The translations under genes were made by a program, and so were the position numbers. This document shows positions 34,200 through 44,989 of a DNA stretch of 64,000 bases, in pieces. Location: the NCBI GenBank assembly GCA_031002005.1, contig CM061919.1, forward strand, positions 38,529,088 through 38,593,087, read 5' to 3'. Positions within the stretch are counted from its first letter, which is position 1. Every line of letters starts with the position of its first letter. This DNA comes from Vandiemenella viatica (Eukaryota > Arthropoda > Insecta > Orthoptera > Morabidae). The notes under the pieces are model-generated. The model was not told where the DNA came from. It did not search any database and saw only the letters and a list, made by a program, of their open reading frames with translations.

Positions 34200-35130
34200 T
34201 TACGCTAACCTTTTCATCTAAGCAATCCTCAATATAACCTACCTCCTCAAATATCCGCTTAATATATTTTAATCTCTGTCTTTTTCTATGGTTCTTACCT
34301 TCGACTGTTCCCTCCACTTAAAAATTAACCAGTCACGCATATCATAAAATGTGACCCTCCATCCCATGTCTTCTTTCAGTGAAACCTTTCTATAATTTAT
34401 TTCCTTACAATCATTTCCAATACACGTTTATTTCGAAATATACCTGTCCACTTAAGTTTCATGTCCTTCTATAGATCCACGTTTCAAATGCTTCAATTCT
34501 CCTCGTTTCTCACATTCCTGAGGTCCATGTTTCGTTATCATAAAATGCTGTGCTCTACACATATAGTATTAAAAAGATCTTTCTGGAACTAAAAGATTTA
34601 TCTTCTACAAGAATTTTCGCTTCTTCTAGTCTGCTTTTAACAACATTCCTACTTTGTCCATCAGTTGTAATTTTATTTCCCAAGTAACAGAATTCGCTTA
34701 CTTTTTTAATTGCATCAAGCCCTATTATTTTATTTACTCTTATTCTAACCATTCCTGTCACATTTCATCACTTTTATCATGCTATGGTATATCTTTAGTC
34801 CAAAATGTTCCTTCAGTATTTTGTTCATGACATTCGCTAACTTCTCAATATCCTCACTCTGTTCTCCTTGAATATTTACGCCACATTTAAGTTTTTGTTT
34901 TATTTCATTCACTATTTTTCCTACAGAAAACTTGAATATTAGCGGAGTAGTTTACAACCTAGTCTCACATCATTTATAGATGATGTATGTGACTCATTAT
35001 TCTCTACTATAAGGTTTTCTTTATTACAATAGTTTAAAACTTCTTTAAAATATCGTACATCTTATCCTTCCTAACATTATCAAAAGCTTTTTCTAAATCA
35101 ATAATCACTATAACAGTATCATTGTTTTTT
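34200..35130 (-). pseudogene. Non-LTR retrotransposon, reverse transcriptase C-terminal region
   Basis: On the minus strand the frame at 34555-34761 reads KKVSEFCYLGNKITTDGQS then VVKSRLEEAKIL. This is a conserved block just after the reverse transcriptase palm in RTE-like insect elements. Flanking sequence (34260-34400, 34870-35110) reads as further fragments of the same protein with many stops. It abuts the 35140-36162 fragment, and they may be two separate truncated elements. Confidence 0.65.
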
Positions 35131-35139
35131 ATTGATCTG

Positions 35140-36162
35140 TCCTTCAAGTCTTCTCCGTCTTAGCATTAACCCCGAATTGCAGGGTCAGTTTTACTGGACT
35201 TCTTCTTCCATTTATGCCGATCTTGTTCATCTTCAGATGAGGCATTGTCCTCCCGCAAGGAATCCAGCGAGCACTTCCTGGGTCTCGAGTGCTGTTCTCG
35301 CAACTGAAGTGTTTTTGCTGCGACGTACATGGCCGTACCCTCTCGCATTGTCTCAGGGATTGGAAGCACACCAAATGCCGCCCGTTCTCACTCCTAGTGA
35401 GTCCCTGTGGCAGGCGACTTATCTTCATTTCCATGAGATGCACCTGTTTTTCATGTATTTCCGTGACTGGCCAATATTCCGTTCCATACAGTACCACTGG
35501 TTGAATTAAGGTACAGTGACACAAGAAGCTGCGTTGACTATGTTTCAGATTCTGGATTACTGTCCCCTGGTATTTGAACTCAGATGACGTAGATATTAAC
35601 AGTCACATCACTCCATGTACTCGGTCCTCCACACATTAAGTCGCATGTCGTGTTGTTCGAGGGAAGATTTCCATCGTTGGATTTGTTGTTCCAGTCCGTG
35701 ACAAGATTGGCAGGCGACCATGATGTCACCAGCATAGAGCACTGGCCAGAGGTGTGGAGCGAGCAGTTCTGCAACAACGGTGTCATGAGAAAGGATTAAC
35801 AGAAGAGGAGACCAAGACGACCCCTGATTAAAACCAACTCAGAATTTCCTACAGCACATCGAACATAGCTGCTGATATTCCGAATAATAGCTGGATCCAT
35901 TTAACATCAAGTTTTTGGTACCCCATGCTGTCTCAATGAGTACCAGTTTAGATCTCTAGGTACCCCATCTAAGGTATTTTCAAGATCCAAAAAAGCTATG
36001 GGCAGTTTTTTTTCTACCTGCTTTTCCATCAAAAGACTTGAATAGCATACTGTGACTTCATGAAATCACACTGGTTTGGGACAATCTTAACTAAGCTTCG
36101 AAGGCGTGCATCTACAGCGAGCTCAAAAATCTTCATTCTGTGGCAAAGAAGGCAAACCGGTC
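35140..36162 (-). pseudogene. RTE-like retrotransposon, reverse transcriptase core (segment 3 of a split element)
   Basis: Blocks on the minus strand: NYRPVCLLCHRMKIFE (36100-36170), IAFLDLENTLDGVPRDLNW (about 35940-36000), LYAGDIMVAC (about 35715-35745, where a FADD-type motif is expected) and PVVLYGTEYWPVTEIHEKQ (35430-35500). The order and phrases match an RTE/BovB-like reverse transcriptase. Loss of the catalytic aspartates and many stops make it dead. Upstream parts of the same element lie at 38314-38391 and from 41454 onwards, separated by two later insertions. Confidence 0.75.
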
Positions 36163-36224
36163 GATAGTTACTAATACTATTACAATTACTCCGCGATTCA
36201 CTAAAAGTGTTTGGCGGAGGATGC

Positions 36225-36375
36225 ATTGCACCTATCAGGAAAGGTAATGGTTTGGAAGGGATATACGGGATATGGCGGGAGGCGCCCATGGGCTATTGTG
36301 AGGGACCATCCCAGCATTCGCCTGGAGCGATCTAGGGAAACCATGGAAAACCCAGATCAGGATGGCCGGAGTGCT
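36225..36375 (-). repeat. SINE-like core block within LINE 3' untranslated region
   Basis: Read on the minus strand, CATCCTGATCTGGGTTTTCC followed by ATGGTTTCCC and CTCCAGGCGAATGCTGGGAT matches the body of the complete SINE at 52472-52708. No tRNA head is present. It lies between the LINE stop codon and the LINE's 3' terminus, so it is either part of the LINE tail or a headless SINE inserted there. Confidence 0.75.
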
Positions 36376-36407
36376 TTATCGGAAGCTACTCCTGTCCGAT
36401 TTTGTGT

Positions 36408-38306
36408 TTACTCGCCCGGTAAATCTATTCTATTCCATTCCCTAATCGCTCGTGGAAAAAATGAGTAGAGAAATGAATCGGTTCTGGCCCTGATTTCTCT
36501 TATCTTATTTTCGCGGTCATTCCGAGATATGAATGTTGCTGGTAGCAATATTTGTTTGCTGTCATTCCGAAATACGTCAGTCGAGAATTTTTCAATTAGC
36601 TTCCGTCGAGAGCAACGCCTTCGGTGCTCCAGGTCTTCCCAACCTAACTCCTTCAACATGGCACTTACGCTTTCCCTCCAACTATATATACCTGTCACGA
36701 ATCGGGCGGCTCTTCTTTGGACCATCTCTAATGCATCCATTAATCCCTGTTGATGGGGACCCCATACAGAGCAACAATATTCCAGGTGAGGCCTCACTAG
36801 TGACTTGTACGCAATCGATTTAACTTCCGGAGTGCATTGTTTTAAATTACGACCTAGAAATCGAAGCATACGATTTGCTTTGCCAATTACATTCTCGATA
36901 TGCTCATTCCACGACAAATTATTACGAATTGTTACCCCTAGGCATTTAGCGGAATCTACCGTTCTAAGGACAGTGCCATTAATTGTATATTCAAAGCTAA
37001 ATGGTTTCACCTTTTTACTTACACGCATGACTTTTTAGCGTTTAACTCCAACTGCCAATCTTTACACCACGCAATTATTTTCATAATATCGTCTTGTAAC
37101 AAAGCGCAGTCGTCCTGGGTTGTGATTTCAGGATAAATAATAGCATCATCGGCAAATAATCTTTTCATTCCCCTTATTATGTCGCACAAATCATTAATGT
37201 ATATGAGAAACAACAGAGGCCCTATCACGCTTCCTTGGGGAACCCCGGACTTCACTTCGGCAAGTGATGAACGCTCACCGTCGAGAACTACACACTGTGT
37301 TCTGTCCTTCAAAAATTCTGCAACCCAATCACATATTTGTCTAGATATACCGTAACCGCGAAGCTTCCTAAGTAACCTAGTGTGAGGCACAGTGTCGAAA
37401 GCTTTTTTGAAGTCTAATAAAACTAAATCAACCTGGGATTGCTCATCTATAATACGGCTCAAGTCGTGAATTAAGAGGGCAAGTTGTGTTTTGCAGCATC
37501 GGCCTTTTCTGAATCCATGTTGATTTGGGTTTAAAAGCTCATCTTCATCCAAAAACCGCATGACATTTGAATATGTTCTAAAATCCTGCAAAATATTGAG
37601 GTTAACGAGATCGGCCTATAATTTTGAGGATCATTAACATTCCCACTTTTGAACACTGGACTTACGAAGGCGGTCTTCCATTCGGCTGGTATTTTTCCTT
37701 GATCCAAGGAGGCGGTATATAATTTCATCAAATACGGTGCAATTTCCTTTGCCTACCTAGAGTAGAATCTTGTAGGAATACCGTCTGGTCCTGGAGCCTT
37801 ATTGGGATTTACATTCATAAGCAGTTTAGTTATTCCCTCGACATCGAGAACGAGATCATTCATAATTTTGTTGGTTCGATTGTTAACTATCGGAATCTCC
37901 TCCGAGTTTTCTGACGTGAAAGCTTTTTTAAATACATTATTCAAAATTTCTGCTTTCTCGACGCTAGTTTCTGATAATTCCCCATTTTCATTAATCAACG
38001 ACGGCATGACCTTACGAGATCCTCTTATTAATTTGACATATGACCAGAACTTTTTTGGATTAGTAATCAGATCTTCGGATAAATTTCTGGCTTGGAATTC
38101 TTTAAACGCATCACGCATTGCCTTACGCACGTCCGCTCGCAAGTGGACTAATTTAGCGGGATCAGATGAGTCCCCCGATTTCTTTACCGTCGCATGTAAA
38201 CGCCTTTGCTTCCTGAGCAAACGTTTCACTTCCCTATTGAACCACGGGAAGTTCTTACTAACCTTAATAAACTTCTTGGGAACAAATTGATTTAAGCCGG
38301 TCCCAT
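36408..38306 (-). pseudogene. CR1/jockey-like reverse transcriptase with C-terminal domain
   Basis: Minus-strand segments in order: pre-RT region 37753-38306 (NFPWFNREVKRLLRKQRR, NPKKFWSYVKLIRG, NPNKAPGPDGIPTRF), fingers 37531-37731 (EWKTAFVSPVFKSG, NYRPISLTSIFCRI), palm 37019-37591 (DLVLLDFKKAFDTVPHTRL, SGVPQGSVIGPLLFLIYIND, RLFADDAIIY), and thumb/C-terminus 36408-37028 (KCLGVTIRNNLSWNEHI, LVRPHLEYCCSVWGPHQ, RRAARFVTGIY). The FADD catalytic pair is intact. Frameshifts near 37025, 37585 and 37745 break it into four frames. Loss of the endonuclease by 5' truncation means it could not have been autonomous after insertion. Confidence 0.92.
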
Positions 38307-38313
38307 GATAGTT

Positions 38314-38391
38314 GGAACAGTATAGCACACCACCCTTTCCTTTCCAAAGGGGTACTAAGTGAGCCAAGTACAAGGAGCTTCATATTCGTCT
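38314..38391 (-). pseudogene. RTE-like reverse transcriptase fragment (segment 2)
   Basis: This 78-bp stretch between two insertions reads VPLWKGKGGVLYCSN on the minus strand, the block that precedes NYRPVCLLC in the RTE-like reverse transcriptase. The NYR block occurs again at 36150-36170, on the other side of the LINE, as target-site duplication predicts. Confidence 0.75.
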
Positions 38392-38394
38392 ATG

Positions 38395-38940
38395 TAGCCC
38401 AGTCAATAAAGGGCCAAAAACAGTGAATGTCGGAACTTTCTCTGGTAAAGCTGAATTTTCTCCCAGAAGTAGATCACTATTAGAGAGACATTTTTTCAAA
38501 AGTCCCCGAAAATTCCAATAGAGCTTCCCCCCCTACACCCCTTTAAGTTTAAAATGCAGAGTTTTACGCAATCCCATATAACTTTTTAACCAAAAGTTTA
38601 TTAAGGTTATATTACTTACAGTTTTATTCCCTGATAAATATTCTACAACTTTTATAATAACATAATTTATGATATGTGCAGCAGTTTTCCCGTAAATTAA
38701 CGAAATGTTGTAAAAAAACAATATTTTTTTGCCACCTATCTACGTTTTTGCAAAAACCCTATTTTTATTCGTCACCAAATGAAAAATGCTTCGAATGAAA
38801 GTTGTAGCTCATATATTCCTGAGTACATCGGTGTATAAACATATACAGTTATGTGTATTACTCCACTAGTAACATAGAAAACAGTAGCTGGGTTTTGTGC
38901 GCGTGAGCGCCCGGGAGTCGGCGGGCAGCGTGAGCCGGCC
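38395..38940 (+). repeat. Long terminal inverted repeat, left
   Basis: Pairs with 40905-41450 in reverse. Identity is high, with small indels and a C/T-rich variable patch (about 38526-38542). The inner end is GC-rich (GCGCGTGAGCGCCCGGGAGT), unlike the AT-rich rest. Confidence 0.9.
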
Positions 38941-39088
38941 GCGCCCGTTGTGTAAGAGGAAGAATAAAGGTGCTATAATTTCCAGAAATAATTTTTAATG
39001 CTTTTAAGAGCGTTCGTTTGATCTAACGTGTCAGGGATAGTTGCTAATATAGCTTTGGATAAATCTTCTTAAATGCATTGACCTCATC

Positions 39089-40412
39089 ATGATGTTTATT
39101 TACGCAGAAAGATCCGGTAATTGGGACCTCCATTTAAGTACTACAATTGAAATGGTCCCATACTTTCACGCTGCAGGCCATCTGCCATATGCTAAATGGT
39201 GCAACTTATGTTTTGGACGGGGGATTTCTTCTACACAAAGTAGTGTGGCCAAGAAATTGTTCCTATGGCGTCATCTTAGAAACTTACTGTACATATGTTG
39301 TAAATAAATATGGATCGAATTCAATTGTAGTATTTGATGGCTATCCAGACGAGCCAACAACGAAAAATGAAGAGCAAAACAGAAGAGCAGCCAAAAGATC
39401 TTCACCTGACATAGTATTTGATGAAAACACAATTTGTGTTACTGGAAAAGAGGAGTTTTTAGGAAATACTAGTAACAAGAGAAAACTGGTACTAGCTTTG
39501 GCATCTGAATTCAGAAAACGAGGACTACAAGTTGTTACAGCGGAAGATGATGCTGATGTGCACATTGTTATGACAGCAATTCAACAGCAGAGAAATGACT
39601 GTAAGGTATTTGTCGTTGGAATCGATACCGACTTAATAGTATTACTTACGGCACTGGCTCCTGAAAGTACTTGTATATACTTCTGTAAAGAGATAGGGGG
39701 TGCAGTTCCATTAACAGTGTACTGCAGAATCGCCACTCTCATAGAAAAGTTTGGAGATCAACGTCAGTTACTTCTGTTTTGTCACGCTATGACCGGATGT
39801 GATACCACATCCAGCATGTATGGAATGGGCAAATTAAAAGCGATAGAATTGCTCAGATAGAAACCTGATATGCAGAATACAGCGAGGAAGTTTTTGGATG
39901 AATCTACAACAAGAGAGGACCTTTTTATTGCTGGTGAGAAATTTGTTTTATGTTTTTATGGGTTAGAGAAATATTCAAATCTGAATGAAGCCCGTTACTA
40001 CAAGTTCTTGACAGTAACAAAGAAAAGTTCCCTTAGATCAAATTTTCATCTAGCAACATTACCTCCAACGTCTGAGGCATGTCGTGAACATTCGCTGAGA
40101 GTATTTTTGCAAGTTCAAAAATGGTTAGGTAATACTCTTGATGCTACAAACTGGGGTTGGAAAATTGAAAACGTGAAAGAAATGAGAGGTACTAAAAGAA
40201 CACTGAAACCAATTCCTACCTCGAAGCCATTTGCTCCAAACGAACTGCTGTACTTAGTGTCATGTTCTTGTAAGCAAGGATGCGGACAATACTGTGGATG
40301 TAGAAAAGTGAACCTGAGTTGCACTGCAATGTGTGAACACTATAGTGGCTTATCTTGCCTAAATTCACGCCTGTATTCAGAAGAAGAAGATGAATTTCCT
40401 CATACAGATTAA
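39089..40412 (+). pseudogene. FEN1/XPG-like nuclease with C-terminal CXC domain, transposon-borne
   Basis: An N-terminal remnant in another frame (39089-39230) reads AERSGNWDLHLSTTIEMVPYF. From 39147 one frame runs to 40412, broken by a single TAG (39858-39860). It holds DGGFLLHKVVW, VVFDGYPDEPTT, AEDDADVHIVMTA, GIDTDLIVLLTAL, HAMTGCDTTSSMYGMGKLKA, then LPPTSEACREHSLRVFLQVQ and a cysteine-rich end (CSCKQGCGQYCGCRK). The acidic residues in E-x-D-A-D, D-T-D and G-C-D followed by a helix-hairpin-helix-like segment match PIN/FEN1/XPG metal-dependent nucleases. The cysteine end matches Tesmin/TSO1 CXC DNA-binding domains. Similar proteins are common and uncharacterised in arthropods. Its role in transposition is inference. 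Confidence 0.8.
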
Positions 40413-40419
40413 TAAGTAA

Positions 40420-40904
40420 CCTTTATCAAAGAGACATGCTTCTAAACATAAAATTAGTTTTATGAGTTACAATAATCATGACTTGTAAATATTAAATCGG
40501 TGTATATAATATCTGTGGTGGGTGGGAGGTCCGTGATGCTGTTTTAAAACACAAGTAATTTAAAACAGCTGCCGGTTTAGCCAGTCCGGCACACGGCGGG
40601 TCCATAGGTGGTGGATAATGGAATGGTCTGATACAACAAGGCTAGGTTAAATCCCCCGAACCAAAACTGGCATACAAATGTGTACAATAATTAATTATGA
40701 ATAAAATTAAAATCTTTAATTCAAATATGTTACAATCAGAAAAACAAATTTTACTTCTCATATCACTCTAATATTATTTTGATTATACACAAATATTTAC
40801 TAAATTACAAATTAAAGGTCGACACACTATGGGCTAGTACGAGTATAAGTGTTAAAAATAGATGTTATAATTACAGTATTAACTAATTGAATAGGCATAT
40901 GAGG
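40420..40904. other. Transposon interior, non-coding
   Basis: Between the nuclease gene and the right inverted repeat. A GC-richer patch near 40510-40680 includes CCGGTTTAGCCAGTCCGGCA. No further gene was seen. Confidence 0.6.
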
Positions 40905-41450
40905 ATAAGGCGCCTTTCGCCTACGCCCTCCGACTCCCGAGCGCTCTCGCGCTCAAAACCTAACTACTGTTTTCTATGTTACTAGTATAGTAATACACAT
41001 AACTGTATATGTTTATACACCGATGTACTCAGGAATATATATGCTACAACTTTTATTGGAAGCATTTTTTTCATTTGGTGACGAATAAAAATATGGTTTT
41101 GCAAAAACGTAGATAGGTGGCAAAAAAATATTGTTTTTTTTACAACATTTCGTTAATTTACGGGAAAACTGCTGCACTTATCATAAATTATGTTATTATA
41201 AAAGTTGTAGAATATTTATCAGGGAATAAAACTGTAAGTAATATAACCTTAACAAACGTTTGGTTAAAAAGTTGTATGCGATTAAGTAAAACTCTACATT
41301 TTTAAACTTAAAGGGGGGGTAGGGAGGGGAGCTTCATTGGAATTTTCTGGGACTTTTCAGAAAATAATCCTCTCATCAAGGTCTATCACCCTTGAAAAAA
41401 TCAGCTTTACCAGAAAGAGTTCCGACACAAAACCTTTATTGACTGGGCTA
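40905..41450 (-). repeat. Long terminal inverted repeat, right
   Basis: Reverse complement of 38395-38940. The outer end GACTGGGCTA abuts the ATG duplication. Its differences from the left arm give a rough clock for the age of the insertion. Confidence 0.9.
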
Positions 41451-41453
41451 ATG

Positions 41454-42000
41454 ACCTTGTTAAAAAGTTCTGCCACGAATTGAGTTGACTGTGATCCAAG
41501 CATCTTCCATACCTTTGATAGGATATCATCTGATCCAGCTGCCTTTCCATTTTTCATTTCTTTCGTGGTGGTCTCTACTTCAACAGCCGTGATGGCTGGA
41601 GCAGGGTCATATACAGGATCTGCGGATGACGTATGTAGATGAGGAAATTCTTTGTTGCTGATATTTTCGAAGTGTTGTTTCTATTGGCTGAGGAGCCAGG
41701 ACTGTTAATTTTTTTTAAATCTTCATGGTCATAACATGCCCCATGTCTTGTGTGAACGGTGACGACTCTTCGCTAGCCGCTGGGTTTTTAGCTCGTTGTT
41801 CATGTTCCTATAAAGGTCTTCTTTTGCCTTTGCTACTTCCTGTTTAGCCACTCACTTCAGTCTTCTATATTTCTGCTGATCGGAATCAAGTCCTGATTTT
41901 ATCCAGCTTTTATATGGTAACTTTATGATGAAATCTTGCACCTGATCATTCACACTTTTTTCTTGATGAAATAACATTCAGGTTTCGTTGTACCCATGAT
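41454..42000 (-). pseudogene. RTE-like retrotransposon, N-terminal reverse transcriptase region (segment 1)
   Basis: The minus strand reads EMKNGKAAGSDDILSKVW then LFNKV at 41455-41560, the conserved start of an RTE/BovB-type reverse transcriptase. Sequence up to about 42000 reads as pre-RT linker with stops. The split continuation is at 38314-38391 and then 35140-36162. Confidence 0.7.
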
Positions 42001-43440
42001 ATTGATTGCACAGGTTTTAAATGGTGAAGAAATCTATTTTCAAGCTAAAAATCGGGAAAACCCAGGCTCGACCAATCAGAGGTCAAGGTTTGATTTTATG
42101 TATTCATAAAGTATCAGAAATATCTCGATTTATAAATAAAAAGCGAAGAAGGTGTTTAAGGAAGAATGCAACCTAGAAAAGACAGGTCATGATGTTCACG
42201 AATGAAAAAGAGGGTGAACATTCAAGCAAAAGTGTAATGTAATACTAAAAGAGATTTTGTTCTGGAAGTTTATAGAGTGATTTCAGCAAACCACGAAAAC
42301 CGAAATCTTGATGGCGCGACCGGGTACCGAGCTCGTATACTTCCAAGTAGCCTCCGTGGTTGGGAAAATAGGAAGAAATGAGCATACAGCGAAAGGTGGA
42401 AATTTGCTTCATCAGCCGCCGTAGAAATATCTTTACTTACTTAATACAAACTCGACTCGGCTGAGCCTTAAACGTCAGAAACGTGAAAGCAAATAAAACA
42501 ATGGAAAACTGGAGACAAATAGCTTGTTGAATGCGTAGAATGTAAATATCTTGGCATATTATTTGAAAGTAAGCACTGTTAGAAAGGAAAGGTGGTGGGG
42601 GGAAACATTTAAAGTTACGTTTCCTTTAAGGAGGACAGATAGTGAAAAGAAAACTGGTCAGTTCCTCGTTTGACTATGGTGGGTGGCTCATACTATTGTT
42701 ACGGAGTAATCTAGTTGTAAATGATAAATAAGTTTCCTGGATAGAATTGTTTGCCCAAATTACCGTTTAAAGAATTTGCAGCTGAACTGGGAATCCTTGG
42801 GAGACAGAAAGCGGGAGCGTATGGGACATGCATTGACTATGAGCATGGTGGAACGGAAGAGACGACCAAAGTACAAATACACATACGAAGGTCTTTATGG
42901 AAGTTACCATTTGGCCATAAGACGCATGGTAGTTTTCTTTACGCCTCCCATAGTGGCAATGTCATCAAAAAATGAAACTATGTATGCAAGAGAAGAAGTG
43001 GGCCTTAGAGGTATGGTGTCGTGAGTGTAGGGCGTGGCTCAGTCCTGTCTGCCCGTAATTTACCTGGCGTGGTCCCCGCCATTGTACAACCCACGCTACA
43101 TCTCCATCCTTCCTTCCTCTGCTTACAGTTATTGGCAAGATTTTTTCTATCCTCTGCAGAATATAATTTGGTTCCGAATTAGCAAAGTTTTCGTAAAATA
43201 CAGAAATGAGTTTGAAACCATTTATCCTGGATAGCCGCTGGACTGATGGTTGTTTTTAAGAACATGCTCAGGAATGCTTCAACGCTTGTTTTCCTGTCAT
43301 CAGTCTCGCAATTCAGTTTACGTAAATGCCCATCACTACTTCGCCAGTTGTGTGCAGTATTGTGTTGCATTTTTTATTCCGAGTAGCGGTTATAATTCCG
43401 GATAAGGCTAAACCCTGAATTCTATGCAAAAAGCTTCATT
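42001..43440 (+). other. Mostly unassigned; weak LINE tail near 42500-43000
   Basis: On the plus strand ECVECKYLGILFES (about 42535-42575) and LQLNWESLGDRKRERMG (about 42775-42825) resemble the post-RT and C-terminal blocks of CR1-like reverse transcriptases, with stops between. The rest shows nothing I can name. Confidence 0.4.
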
Positions 43441-43609
43441 CCTTTTAGCTAATTTCTTATTCTATTATTATTTTAAAATATTTTTATTAACTCGCTTTGG
43501 GTTTTGTCTGTCCGGGTAGAATTTAGTAATGGATTTTAAACTAACTTCTCGATGAGCTAGAGACTTGAAATTTTGACCATAGTTCCGAACTGGATCACAA
43601 TGCATGAAA

Positions 43610-44045
43610 ATGGGAAAAATGGGAAAAGTTGTCCGTAAAATTGGAAAATTCTTAAAAAAAAAATATTTTTTTCTGTGTACCAGTTTGGCTATTTTTTTTA
43701 AAAAAAATGTTCTTATAGTCCAAATAAGATATTTAAAGAAAGAAAAATTGGAAAAGTTACCAGGAAAATACGGGAAAAACTGAAAGTACTCTTCTCTGTG
43801 GACCAATTTAGTTATTTTTTAAATGTCTTTAATAGTCTGAATAAGGTTTTCAGATAAAGAAAAATGGAAAAGTTGCCCGGAAAATACAAAAATTCTGTAA
43901 CAACTGAAAGTACATTTTCTGGGGGCCGATTAGGTTAATTTAAAAAAAAAATGTTTTCAGTAGTCTGAATAATGTTTTTAGGGAAAGAAAAATTGGAAAT
44001 GCTGCCTGAAGATTTCTGGCAGAGCTAAAAGAGCTTTTTTTCTAT
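43610..44045. repeat. Tandem repeat, about 120-128-bp unit, about 3.5 copies
   Basis: Units begin near 43614, 43741, 43858 and 43987 with GAAAAATTGGAAAAGTT-like sequence, followed by CCGGAAAATAC, ACTGAAAGTAC, a T-rich segment and AGTCTGAATAAG. Copies differ by indels in A/T runs. Confidence 0.8.
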
Positions 44046-44388
44046 TGGATTTTTGTTCGAATTCCAGACGATAACTTATGACTCAAACGATGGATATGCA
44101 TAATTCTTTTTTGTTTTATTCCTTATTTCCCCGGGATGGAAATAAATCAATTAAATGTTTTCTATTAAAATTAACTGGAATTTGTTGCACGTCTCAGTGA
44201 TTATGTCATCAAAGTATTTAAAATCAATTGGTTGCGCTGACACCGTCACATCCATTCTAGTGCCGAGGGTTGTACAGGGAGTGCCGATCTCTACCTCCGT
44301 GAATCCACCGGGACCTTTACTTTTACCTTACAAATCTTCACTCAAATAACCCTAAAAAGCAGAAAATTATAATAAAATAATTTTTTAA

Positions 44389-44814
44389 TGTACCTTGTTT
44401 TTATAACAGACTAAAAAGTATAAAATAATTTCCCTAATCCTTATGAAGGATAAAACCACATACAGATTTCTAACTTCTTCTAAATTGTCCTGCAAATTTA
44501 TGCTTGGAAACTTTTGATAGCTATTAAAATACTTGTAAGATTGGTTACGAAAAACATTGGGCACATGGAACAGATAATTGATGCATTAACAGTTCTACTA
44601 ACAATTTTATTGTACAGCAAATAATGTGAACTGAGATTCCATGGGCCCAATGTTTTTCGTCACCAATCTTATAAGTATTTTAATAGCTATAAAAAATTTC
44701 AAGTATAAATTTTCAGGACAATTAAGGAGTTAGAAATCTGTATGTGGTTCTATCCTTCATAAAGATTAGGGAAATAATTTTATACCTTTTAGTCCGTTAT
44801 AAAAACATGGTACA
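44389..44814. mobile_element. Foldback MITE, 426 bp, flanked by TTAA
   Basis: Two arms of about 190 bp (44389-44575 and 44630-44814) are near-perfect reverse complements around a loop of about 55 bp. Landmarks are TTATAACAGACTAAAAAGTA on the left and CGTAACCAATC/GATTGGTGACGA near the centre. TTAA lies at both outer edges (44385-44388, 44815-44818), as in piggyBac-type duplications, although the TGTACC terminus is not a standard piggyBac end. Confidence 0.8.
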
Positions 44815-44989
44815 TTAATAAGTATTTTTCTTTTTATTACTAGCTGCCCCGACAGACTTCTTTCTGTCAAAAGTTATTGTCCTATCATAGACCAATAGAA
44901 AAAATAAATAAATAAAACGTATTACAAAGTGATCATTTTATTTATTGATTTAATGTCTCCATAATAAAGAAAGATTACTTACAAAAATA

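Larger units (their letters stand above)
36170..38306 (-). mobile_element. CR1/jockey-like LINE, 5'-truncated, inserted in the RTE-like element
   Basis: The 7-bp target duplication GATAGTT (36163-36169 and 38307-38313) borders the element, and the RTE coding sequence resumes on each side of it. It is 2.14 kb, lacks the endonuclease and has a short 3' untranslated part (36170-36407). Reading frames are long, so this insertion is one of the youngest here. The 3' part includes a SINE-like block (about 36225-36375). Confidence 0.88.
38395..41450 (+). mobile_element. 3.06-kb DNA transposon with long inverted repeats and a nuclease/CXC gene
   Basis: The ends TAGCCCAGTCAATAAAGG (left) and the same sequence reversed at the right define inverted repeats of about 545 bp (38395-38940, 40905-41450). 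The flanking triplet ATG occurs on both sides (38392-38394, 41451-41453). Removing the element plus one ATG makes the interrupted RTE-like frame read continuously, so these are the true borders. The only substantial gene is a FEN1/XPG-like nuclease with a CXC domain. No DDE transposase was seen. Academ elements are reported with 3-4-bp duplications and XPG-like domains, so a relation is possible but unproven. Confidence 0.85.

Noticed and set aside
36211..36468. Plus-strand frame over the LINE 3' region as a gene
   Set aside because: It is the antisense of the SINE-like block and the LINE end.
43468..43806. 112-codon phenylalanine-rich frame on the minus strand
   Set aside because: It lies across the 120-bp tandem repeat and AT runs. 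No family resemblance.
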